From Eublepharis macularius (Eukaryota; Chordata; Lepidosauria; Squamata; Eublepharidae), in assembly GCF_028583425.1 (NCBI RefSeq), contig NC_072801.1, positions 10,002,001-10,066,000 of the forward strand: a stretch of 64,000 bases of DNA, in the 5' to 3' direction. Numbering within the stretch: position 1 is the stretch's first letter; each line of letters begins with the position of its first letter. Under the pieces are notes generated by a model. It was not told the DNA's origin, did not search any database, and saw only the letters and a program-made list of their open reading frames with translations. Position numbers and translations under genes: made by a program. This document shows positions 24,701 through 36,700 of this stretch, piece by piece.

Positions 24701-27700
24701 TCTCAGAGTGATTTCCCAACTGGATATCTTTTTAAAAAACAGTAAAATGACCTATGTTTGCCTGAAAACTGTCTGCAGCAGTTTTTTAAAAACATTTAAA
24801 ATAGACACCCTGCCCCAAAGCTTTGGTCAGGGCAAGATGGGTCACTCCACCAGCCTCAGGATCGCTGATAGGCACAGGTGTCTGATTTGGTGGGAAGGTG
24901 CGGGAAGTCAGTCTGTCTGTGGAGAGAAGATCACATCAGTGGTTTGCACAGAGCCATTTGTCCACACCCTTAAAGAAGCTATTTCCTTGGAATAACACAG
25001 GTCTTGACCTTCATCATAATCAACACTTTCTGATAATGAAGGTAAACCTACCCTGGCCAAAAAGCTCATTCAGATTCTGATGGCTTGTCTTACATTTTCT
25101 GTTTGGGAATGAACACTAGCCCAAGTATCCTCACACACAGCAGCAGAAGCTCAAAGGCTAAAGTCACTGACGTGTTTCCCCTCCTTTGTCTGTTGCAGCA
25201 ATACGCAGATGCTGGGACATTTCTGGTACTGGAATTTGCCCTGGACAAAGCTTTGGTGCCCAAACGTTTGCCAGAGGAACTTGCCAGCCGGTGTGCATGG
25301 GAAACTGGGCGGGTGATGGTGGGGGGCGGGAGGGTAAAAGAACATTGCTTAAGATGGAGACTTTCTTAGATGTGAGCAGGAGTCCTTTGGAACTCTGTGT
25401 AACTTGAGTTGTTTGGATCAGAAGGGGCTTTTCCAGTGATGGCTCCGCATTTGTGGAACCGTCTTGAGACTTGCTAGATGCCTACACTACTCTCTTTTAG
25501 GCTCCAAGCGAAAAGATTTCTGTTCCCCAAGGCTTTTAATTAGAGGTGATCACTTAACAGCCTTTTAATAGCAGGCTTTGAGCCTAAAACTGGTTAGATT
25601 AATTTTTAGCTGTTTAATTGTTTGTTGCTGTGCCTGGGTTCTTAATGCTGGGGTTTAATGAAAAATGTTTTATGTTGTTACTAGGTTTTATTTTGTAAGC
25701 CACTTCAAGCAGGTTCCCCAGAGAGGCAGCATCATTTTTTTTTCAAAATAAATAAATGATCCACAGCAAAAATAGCTGGGAGAAAGGCTGCGTCAGTGGT
25801 GGTGGGGATGTGGCAGAAGTCAGATAAGAAATCTTTGCAGATCAGCTAAGAGCCAAGCTACAAGTGACGCCTGACACAGGTTGGACACTTGTCAGCTTCC
25901 CTCAAGTTTTGATGGGAAATGTAGGCATCCTGGTCTTGCAGCTGTAATGGAGAGCCAAGCTGTAAAATCTACATTTCCCATCAAAACTTGAGGGAAGCTG
26001 ACAAGTGTCCAACCTGTGTAAGGTGTCACTTGTAGCTTGGCTCTCAGCTGCCTCTCCTCACCTCTTGCCCACAGTTCCAGGCTTCCAATTGTAGGTCCCA
26101 AATATAGGGAGGATAATCAGAAATTGTTCAGCAACAGTCATGCCTTTGGACTGGAGCCACAAGGCCACCAATTGGTGGCTTCGTGCTGCTTCCTTCAGGC
26201 CTGTTGCTGCAGCCTGCCCAAGCTCTTGGTAGGTGAATGGCCTCAAAGGACTCCCAGTGCCCTCGCCCCAGTGCCTCCCAATCCTCCAGACAGCTCCCAG
26301 CATAAGTGATGGCTTGATTTGCATTATTTTCACTCCAGCCATCCCAGCCCTCCAGTTGCAGTTCCCAAACTAAAAAGGTGTACCCATATCACTGACTTAA
26401 ATAGGTTGAACTATTGTTCCAGCTTGCCAAAGAACTGAAGGGGAATTGTGGTGTGTTGTATCCCTGTAACCTTGATCAGTGATGCTCCTTTCTTTGGGGA
26501 AAGCCCTGAATGTCAAAAGGGACCCAGAAAACAAAAGTTTATAGTGCGGATAGGGCTGCAGGCTGTTCTTTGTTACAGGGAAGAGCAGTTCAGCTCGTTG
26601 ATCATTAGAACCTTTTATTTCTTTTGCATGCAGGGTGCAGGAGATGATTCCTCCACGCCCTCAGCTGCCTCGAAGGACCACAGGAGCAAAGAAGGTACAG
26701 AGCAGAATGGGTAACACATACTTGGTGTGCAAATGAAACCCCACCACTCCCAGTTTCAGCACCAAACCAAACTCAGTTTTACAGCCACAAAAAATAGGCA
26801 AACTGAGTACGTTTTTTCCTTTGGCGTAAAATATATGCCTTTGTGCGTGTTCCTCAATTTGCTCGTCGATGGGAGAGGCTATGCAGGACATTACATAAAT
26901 TCCTGTCCCTGACTTGTGGGAATCTTTGTTCCTCCACCACCTCTCTGCCTTCTGAGACTGCAGCGTAGTTGCTGCAAGGATGAACATGCATACCGCTATC
27001 TCCCTGACAAGGAATGTCATATTAATCTGGGACAGTTTCTTCCCCTGGAAAGTTAAGACAAGTCGTTGTCAGTGCTAAGATCTTTCTTCAGCTTTTTCTG
27101 CCTCCCCTCCTCTCTTTTTAAGGCAGTGGAAGATTACCACTTTCAGGTTAGGAGTATTGCTGAGACCATCCTGGAAGAGTACCACGAGCTCTTTGGGAGG
27201 CAGTTGGTCGAAGGCCTTGTGGTTGATGAACACACCCTGGAAAACCAGAAGTGCCAGCTCAACTACGAGCTGAACAGCTCAGGGAAATATTTTGCTTTCA
27301 AGGAGCAACTCAAGGTATTGGCTCGGCACCAGGGATTCGCCCAGGCCCCCGTTTTCTCGTCCTTGCTGAGGTTCGCCATGATGTTTTGGCACACCAGAAA
27401 GCTTTTTAAATTAAGCATTTATTTGCAGAAATTAAGCATAAAGAACCAGTTTCAGGAATGAGTAGCCAACGAATCATTTCTCTTTCCAAGTGAGACATGG
27501 CTTGTATATTGCCAGAAGCACATGCTGGTCACTTACCTGTCAGCCAGAGGATGAGCTGCCAAAGAGAGCTTGCCCTCCCCCCTTTTGCCAGAAAGAACCG
27601 GCCTCTGCCAGTCACTCTGAAACAGCCCGGCCTCTGCCACCACTGCAGCGGGAACGTTAGTGGGCCTTGTGACGCTGCACAGCACGATGCTGGTGAAGGT

Positions 27701-30700
27701 GGGCCATTGCCATTCGGACTGAACATGGCAGCTCTCGTGTTCCTTGCAGCATGCCGTAGTGAAAATTGTGAGAGAGAAGTACCTGAAGACAACTGCCTTT
27801 GAGAGCCTGGACCAGCTGCAGGCCTTTCTGAGCGAGTTGTATGTTTACCTGGTGGATCAGATGCACGTTGCTTTGAATCAGGTTTGGCACGGCAGGAAGA
27901 GCAGCCATCACATCTCATGGCAATTGCAGGCTGGGGTGGTTTGGAGAAAAAATCGGGGTGGGGTGGCGGGGCGGGAATCCATCATGGGTGCTGTTATACT
28001 GCTCTCGTGGGTTATCTGTAAAATGCAAATACTTGGTTTGTGTGTTGGTGGTGTAGCGGGGAGGTCTGTTTTTTGTACAGTACTGAATAGCAGACCCAGA
28101 GTATGGTGCATGCTCATTGCCAGTCTCTTTCAAAACTGGATGAATTTCTTAGCATTAAATGTGTCTCTGTCTTGGCCTGGTTTAATGTGCTGCATGTTTC
28201 TTGGGCAGGTGCTGACCCAGCAAAGCCCCAGCCCACCTCCTCCCACCTACAATACCTCTGAACACCTACGTCTGTTTGCTCGCGAAGCCCAGGCAAATGG
28301 GGATTACACCTTGGCCTCGACTTACTACCAGGAGGTGAAAGAATGGGAGAAGGGGGCTCCTCCTTTTTCTTTTCCACAGGAACTGGAAGTCTTGCAAGAC
28401 TCAGAACGAATTTGAGACGCATTTAACAGTGGACATTTGATTTAATTTTGTTCTGGTGGTGTTGTGAACAAAATGGTGAGGCAGAAGGGAGAAATACCTT
28501 CTCGAGCTTACCAGAGTTTCCCCAGTGAAAGAGACAGGGCTTGTGGGGAGGGGATTGGAACCAGTGTGTCCCATGAAAATGCCCTCATTATGTAGATGAG
28601 GGTCAGGTAGCTCCCAGAATCCAAGCCCTCCCTAAAATCAGGTCAGTGGCAGAGAACACACTTTGCATTCAGTCCCCACCATCTTTGGTTTTACAGGGAC
28701 TCTGGTAGCAGGCCAGGCCTTTCTCTGCCTGAGAGCCAAGCTACAAGTGACGCCTGACACAGGTTGGACACTTGTCAGCTTCCCTCAAGTTTTGATGGGA
28801 AATGTAGGCGTTCTAGTCTTGCTGCTTGGCTCTCTATTTAATTGAAGTTTACAGAACAGCAGTCTATGGGAGGGAGAACATGCGGTCAGGAGGGGAGGGG
28901 AGTGCAGGCATTGGGCTCTCACCGGGCGCCCCCCTTCCCCTCCTCTAGGTGTGTGTGCGTGGGCGGGGGGGGGGGGTGTTCTGTATACTTCAATTAAATG
29001 GAGAGCCAAGCTGTAAGACCAGGACGCCTACATTTCCCATCAAAACTTGAGGGAAGCTGACAAGTGTCCAACCTGTGTTAGGCGTCACTTGTAGTTTGGC
29101 CCTGAGACTCTATGCTTGGCTCTATGCCTGCTTCATACATGTGCAGTTAGGGATGAATCCTTGAGGCCCAGCAGTGCTCCCTTGCTGCCCTTTAGTCCGG
29201 TCTGCTCCAAGTTCTCACATCCTAACTTCTCCACTGCTGTCGCTCTGTGCCCAGAGGCTGGCTCGTAACCTCCAGGATATCCAGAACTGGCTCGATTATG
29301 GAGCTTTCTGCCTGCTGATGGAGGACAATCTCAAAGCCCAGGAGTGTTTCCGGGAGGCTGTGGCCCTGAATCACAACCACCTGCCCAGGTACAGAGGGCT
29401 TATCTGGGGGAAGGGGGCACCTCCAGCATAGTTCAGATGCATTGCCACAGTATTCATGTGGTGGAAGGGTGGAGTGGGCGCCTCTCATCTCACAAATAAT
29501 GTCTAGAATGGAAGCACCATGAGGAGGCCAGTTAGCAATTTGGGGTGATCCTTTCCCTCCTTTTTGAAGTGGAAGAAATGCACGAATGGGATGACTGCAC
29601 ATGGGGTTCTCGCTGGCACCCCCGTCTCATGGGTTACTTTAGGTGAATGTCGGAAGGAATAGATGCAGCCTCTCCACCACAGGGTGCTTGTACCTATTGG
29701 TAAAAGTCTGGACTGGGGCATCTTGTGTGTGTTTGTGTTTGTAAGCGTGGGTCTGTGTGCTCCTTGCCGACTGTGTGTGGATCCGTATGATCCATCTTAG
29801 GGCCAAACCAGAATGACACTGGGAGTTCTGCAAACAAAGTTCTGAGCTGTTGTTCTGACCTCAGGCTTCTGGGTTGTGAGCTAGGACTTACCCTGCAGGT
29901 GTTCACTGGCAGGGCCTGAAGCGGGATCTAGCACCCAAGGCTGCGGCCTTGCAAACTGGTTGATCCAGCAGTCTGTCGTCCCAAGCTTTGGTTTAAGTCG
30001 TCCGGGAGGGAATTGGCCCCAGCGACACTGTTGGATTTCTTGAAGCTGCTGTGCCTACTGGGCAGGATTCTACAAGGAACTGTTCCCAGTGGATTGCCGT
30101 AGCCCTACCACAGGGTTATATGCAGCAAGTCTGGCACTTGCCTCTGTGCCACCTCAGCCCAGACCTTCTGCCACCAGTGGTCCTGCAGACTGAGAGAGGG
30201 TCCTGGCCCACTGCAGGCCCGGGTTCGAGTCCTTCCTGGCAGCAGCCGGGTGATAGTATCAGGGGCTGATGGTGAGATTTCCTTCACAGGCTCTGGCTCA
30301 GTGTCCTCTGGCACTGATGAGCTGTCTGCAGGTGCCTCGGTGGTGCTGGGCCCTTCCTGGTCACTTTGGTCCACTACAGTCGCTAACCTCGGCTCCTCAG
30401 GCTCCTCCTTTTTGGATTCCGAGTCAGGGTCACTGAGTGAGTCACAGTGGGTCACGACACCTGTGTTTTTTTTAGACATCTGTTCTAGGGTACACAACTG
30501 ATTTCAGTTGGGACTATGAGAGGACTACGTAAACCACAATCACCTCATTTTCCAACCAGAAATGGCCCCGGCGAGCCTCTCTTTGCCCTCTTTAGGCAAA
30601 CATGCAGGTGTCCGTATGTCTGCCCATTAGTTTCCTGGGGCTGTTTCAAGATGGGAAAGTGCTGATGGGGAGTGAGATTTATCCCCTTCCAGTTGTCACC

Positions 30701-33700
30701 AGCAGAATCAGGCTTCTGGTGCTCCTGACAATCAAATTCACACACATCCACACACACAAAAAGCTGGGAGCTCCACAGATCACCTGGTGTTACGTCTGAT
30801 TTGGACATGTGTCTTAGGGTTGTTTCCAGAAGTGGTAAAGTCAGCACCAGATTAATATCTTTTGCATCGATTCTGAGATGTTGAGTCAGTCTTTCCAGCT
30901 AGCCTTTCCAGCCAGTCTTTCCAACATGCCTCTAGATCCCCCAGAATCAATTCCTGAACAACTTTCGGAAGCACTTGGAACAGGAAAGGCCCAAAGCACA
31001 ATAAATCCAGTCTAGCAAGTGGTTTCACAAATTAACACAGCTTTGAAAAAAAAATACTGAGAAGTTGAACAATCTTCTGGGAAAACCAAAACCAGCATTT
31101 TTACTGCACTGCATCAAAACCCGCGGTGGCTTCCTGTTCCTTGAAGAGGGTCTTGCTGTGACGGGGGCTTTTTCATAGGCCGTGGAGTAAGAGGCTGTTC
31201 TGCAAAGTGGCCGTAACGCACTGCTTTGGTTTTGCCCACCCAGCCTACTGCTCTGTGGCATAATGGCGGTGATGCTGGAAAATTACGAAGAGGCAGAAGT
31301 CTTCTTTGAGGACGCCACCTGCCTGGAGCCCAGCAGCGTTCTGGCTTGGACTATCTTAGGTATTGGCTCAACTAGTGGTGCTTGGGTGGGCTTGTTACTG
31401 GGTAGCCCTGTTCTAAAGCTCTTGGGCCAGAAGATGTCCCTTGGGCCACAGGAACATGCCTCCCAAGCGGAGTGGTAGGATATATCTAGATCTTTCCTGC
31501 ATGTTGATCATCTTGATGTTGACTAGCTATTAAAAACGTGTAGCATATCCACAGGCTTCTTTTTCTACTATTCCACCCTCATGCACTAGAGGGATTCACA
31601 TCTGGCACTCCAGAGGGTGCCTGCATGCATTGATGGCTCTGGATGTAATTTTTTAAAACCCTTCATTCCCCAGGGTTGTTCTATGATATCCAGGAGAATG
31701 ACATTCGTGTGGAGATGGCATTCCGGAAAGCGACCAAGCTCCTGAAGGCTCGATTGGCCAAGGAGAAACTATCGGTGGAGAGCACAGAAGCGGGAAGAAG
31801 GAAGCGCCTGTCGGCCTCCACTTTCACACCAGTGCAGTCTGTTGCCTTTTCCAAGGAAGAGCTGAGTAAGCCAGGAATGCTATGAAAAGGAAAATGGCAA
31901 AATAGCAAGGAAAATTCCTCTGGTTTTGCAAAATGCGTCAAGTTCACAGCAATCAAAATACATTTATACTAAGAAGAGTAGTGTAGGGTTGCCAGTTGCT
32001 GGTGGGGAAATTCCTGGAGATTGGAGGCAGAGCCTGGGGAGGGAGCTCAGCAGGCTTTAATACCAAAGCAATCATTTTCTCCACGGAACATGATTCCTGT
32101 AGCCTGGAGATCAGTTGTAATTATGGAAATTCTCCAGGTCCCACCTTCAGGCCTTGCATCCACAAAAGAAAGTCCACACTATTAGAAATAGTTATATTTC
32201 ATTTGGTACCAGACTGGTAGCAGGGTTACTTAGTCAGATGTGTTTTCCCCAGCATGCACTAATTAATCCTCAAGCAATCAACGTGTAGAAAAGATAGAAC
32301 TTACAGTTTATTGAGGTATACCTTGGAGTAGAAAGGAAGAGTCCTAGTTTAAAGAGTCGCTTTTCCTATATACCACAGCCAGCTGTCCAGCATCGAGACT
32401 GCATGTGAGTATGTGCAGGAGTTCTGAAAAATACATCCTTCCCCTTTGGAAGGCCATGAGGCAAGAAGGAAGAATCTCCCAAGAGACACAGAAACAGAGG
32501 GGGAGTCAGGAGGCATTTCCACATTAGACAAAGCTTACTATCAAGAGAATTACAGATACACACAGACATGCAGCGCCCCCCCCCCCCCAGTGGACATGCT
32601 GAGTCTCCTATCACGCACCGTCAACCACACTAGGCTGATTGACCAGGATCTCAGCTGCAAGATACGGGATATTTTTTTCCTTGTTCCTAGTGAGTTCATG
32701 CAGGTTTCTTTTTGGATTTAGTTTCTGAAGAAAGTCTGGATGTGCCCTCGAAGCTCCACTCAGAGTCCTTAGAGCCAACCGTTACCATCCGCCATCCAGA
32801 AGAAGAGGGGGCCACAGTCAAGGTCTCCAGGAGGCTCTCACTAGCTTCCAGCAAACTCAGGGTGCCTTCTCTGAAAGGTTTGGATGGGAGACCACAAGTT
32901 TGGGAGGGGAGATGGGTCAGTTCCCCGCAGAATGAGCAAAACTGGAGAAGTGGGTGGGAGGAGCCCTTTGGCAGTTAAGTCGATATGTTCAGTTGGACAT
33001 ATGTGGGTCTGGATTGTGTGGTGTGATCTGTCATCAGGGAGGCTAAGCACGGTGTGTAAGGGTGGCAGATGAAGCATTTTGTGTAACTGGGTAGCTTGTC
33101 TCTCTTCTTGCTGGGCAGCAGTGTCGAACATATCAGTAGCTCCAGCCTTTCCTTGCCTTGGAAACATTGGGCTGGTTTGGTCAAGGCAGTAACCCTTAAC
33201 ATGGCATCTGGAGATGCCGCCAAGTATGCCATGGTGCTTGCCCATGTGTTTCCTGGTACCTGCTCTCCTCTCGAGTTTTGGAGACAAAATCCAAAGGCCT
33301 TTGAATGTAAAAGAAGGAAAACTTGGGTGCTTTGGATCACTCCATCCCAGCTGACTGACTTGCTAAATGCTGAGCTCATCTGAGAAAGGCAGGGAGCAGC
33401 GAAGCTCCTTCAGCTGGGCCAGAGAGATGGATTTCTGTATGCCGCTGGGCTTGGAAATCTCATGTTGTGGCTCCACAAGGGGAAGGAACTGAAACCAAAA
33501 AGTTTCGTCCTCAGAACAAACAGCTGGCTCCAGTCTTCTTAGCCTCTCTTGGGGCATCGGATGTTTCTTCCAGAAGAGCTGCAGGAGGGCGCGGCCTTTG
33601 CGCCTGCCGAGAACAGCCATCCATTCAGGAAAGGCAGCAGGATGCCTGGCGTGGGGACCTCCCAGCACTTGGGGACTGGCAAGGGTGGGCAGCCTGCGAC

Positions 33701-36700
33701 CCCTCTCCACAAGGTGGATCAAGTTGGCAAAACCCACATGAGGGATGTTGTAGGGAAGTGGCATGGGGTGTGTGAGTGGAACTCCAAGGAATGCTTCTAG
33801 TGAAAATTAACTTAAAACCTGCCTTCTTAAGAAAGCAATCTTTCTGCTCATTAACAAAGGCTAAATGGTGAGCGATGAAGAAGCCGTTAAGTTTTGTCCC
33901 CTTGGTTTCAGAACCTGTCAAGATGCCGGTGGTTGTGACCGATGCAGAGAGTGGCCCACCCCCGCCTGCCCCAGCCCCCATCTCCATCTTCAGGGAGACC
34001 ATCAGCTTCTTGATGGATGTCAATGCCCTCCAGGTGAGTATGGAATCCATCCTGGGGTGGGGGTGGAGCAGCTGTGGGATGAAAATGATCCATGGCCAAC
34101 TAACAGGGCTCCAAGATCAAATTGTAGGATTTGATCATCATCAGTTGATTTGTGGGCAGCGGGGACAGTTGTAGCTGGCAGAGCTGCAAAGCGAAATCAT
34201 GCATTCAGGGCTTTTTTTCTGGGGAAAGAGGGGGCGGAACTCAAGACCGCACAATGATGTCGCTTCGGGTCAGCTGGAACAAGGGGGAGTTTTTTAAAGT
34301 TTAAATTGCTCTCGGTGAAAATGGTCACATGACTGGTGGCCCCGCCCCCGGATCTCCAGACAGAGGGGAGTTTAGATTGCCCTCCATGCTCCTGAGCGGC
34401 ACAGAGGACAATCTCAACTCCCCTCTGTCTGGAGATGAGGGGGCGGGGCCACCAGCCATGTGACCATTTTTAAGCGGTGCCAGAACTCTGTTCCACCATG
34501 TCCCCACTGAAAAAAAGCCCTGCATGCATTTATTTTTCATAGAATCATAGAGTTGGAAGGATCCATACAGAGACCATCTAGTCCAACCCCCTGCCCAGTG
34601 CAGGATCAGCCTAAAGCATCCCTGACAAGTATTCATCCAGCCTCTTCTTGAAAACTGGCAGTGATGTTTGCGAATATTCTGGTTGGGTCAGTTGTTTAAA
34701 GAGGGAATTTGAAGGGAAAGCATCCTTCTAGCAACAAGTAGCAGTGTAAATGGTATGCTTGCCTCACATTTCATTTAGTATCTCAAAAAGTGAACCCATA
34801 ATGAAAGGTTGATGGTACATATATTTATTTCCATTCATCCAGTTACTGAATGAGACAGATGATCAGATGATTTATGATTTGGCTTAAATTGTCTTGAGTT
34901 AAGCAGGGGAAGAGTTGGCAGTGGTTAGAGGAGGATGGGAAAGAGACCCGGGTTCAATTTCTGACTTAGTCATTCTCTCTCAGCCTAACTTACCTTACAA
35001 AGTTGTTGGGGGAGAACCCTGCACTCAGCATCTTGAGCGCTTTGGAGGGAAGGCGGGATAAAAAAAATCGCTGGGAGGCAGCTGGAACCCTGGGAGACAA
35101 TGGTCCTGGGCGTCTGGACAGCAGCTCCTGGAAAGGATGTGTGCTGGATCAAAGCTGCCCTCGGAAGGAGTTCAAGGATGTTCAGGGGCGGCAGCTTCCT
35201 TCCAAAGGGAAGCTACCGGGTTGTGGGGGGGGGGGGAGGTTGGTTTCAAGCAATAGGCAATGACAGGATCAAGCTGGAATTCCGTACCAGTGACATTTGG
35301 GGACCAGCTAGCAGGAGCCGAGGACCTTTGCACAAGTTTTATTTCATTACCTAGTTTATAGACTACCTTTCATGTAAAAACCCTCAAAGCAACTTACAGC
35401 ACAATGAAATGCAAAACAGGTCAAGAGTTGCATAAAAACTCAGATACAGTAAATGCACATAAAAACATTTCTTAAGAAAGTTCCCCCCACTTCCCTGCAT
35501 CACACCATTTCTGATCAACCTAATCTGAAGACTGTCTAGAACAGCAAGTCTTTTGCACCCATCCAAAAGGCCGTTAGGGGAAACAGCTGTTCTCAGCTGG
35601 GTTCAGAAGGCCCAAGGGTTGGTTAGGTGGCATTTGGAGTCAAGGCCAGGATGGCTGCCTTTGTGAGACCATAGCTGAAGCTGGACTATAGGGTAGGTCT
35701 GGGAGTGGTCAGGGAGCAAGAGTCAGTCGGGAGCAGACAAAACTACTCAGAGAAGACTAGAGAGGCAGTGTAGATGGGCCTGCTGGCAAGTGAGCCTGAG
35801 GAGTGGTGGCTTGCCATCAGCATGTTGCGTCACAACCACCAGGGCCTGGTTTCTTCTTTTCAGTTTGTTCACAGGGCATTGGCTCATGAACTGGCCAGCC
35901 CACAAGGAGGCCCCAGCTGTGAGTATTACCTGGTTCTGGCACAGACCTACCTCCTCAAGAAAGAATACGACAAGGCTGAGAAATGCCTCGAACAGGCAGT
36001 CCAGATCAATTACCTGGCAAGTAGTGCTCATGTTTCCTTGCGCCTCCTCAGCAGGGCAAGAAGGGTGTTGCTAAAAAATGGTTAGCCTTTGTGGCAAACA
36101 TGCCACAGAGCTGATGCCTGAGATCACATCATGGTAATGTGCAATAGATCATATAGCCTCGTCCAGTAACCAGTAACCTCTGGATTCAATTATCACACTG
36201 CGTGTTGCATGGGATTATCTTGATAGCCTCTCCAGAAATATCATTTAGTTCAGAATTTGGCAGCTGGATTGTTAACTGGGGCTGGTTGGCTGGAATTGTT
36301 TGCTCATTTGTTTGAAAGCAGCTTACTGCTTCTCAGTTTTGTTTTAAAGTTGCGTAAGGGCTTGTATTTTTTTTGAAAAAATTGTAATCACTGGTTTGGA
36401 GGCTTCTTAAGCAGGTAGGTGGAGCAGATGTTTGGCAAATAAGTAGAGTATGCAGACTGTGATATTTGAGATGGTTTTACGCTGGAGGAGCTGGCAGGGA
36501 TGAAGGCCTAACAGTGCCACGACCACCTCCTTCTATCTAGAGAAGCACAGCTTGCTCCCGCTATTCCCAACAAAGCCCTGACCTCCCTGCAGAAAAGTTC
36601 CTCCTCAGTTACCACCTTCCTTGTTTTTCTGGGGAGGCAAGATAGTTATCTATTGCCCTACCCTCCCTGTCAGGCGCATTCTTTTAAAACTCGCCTCTCT

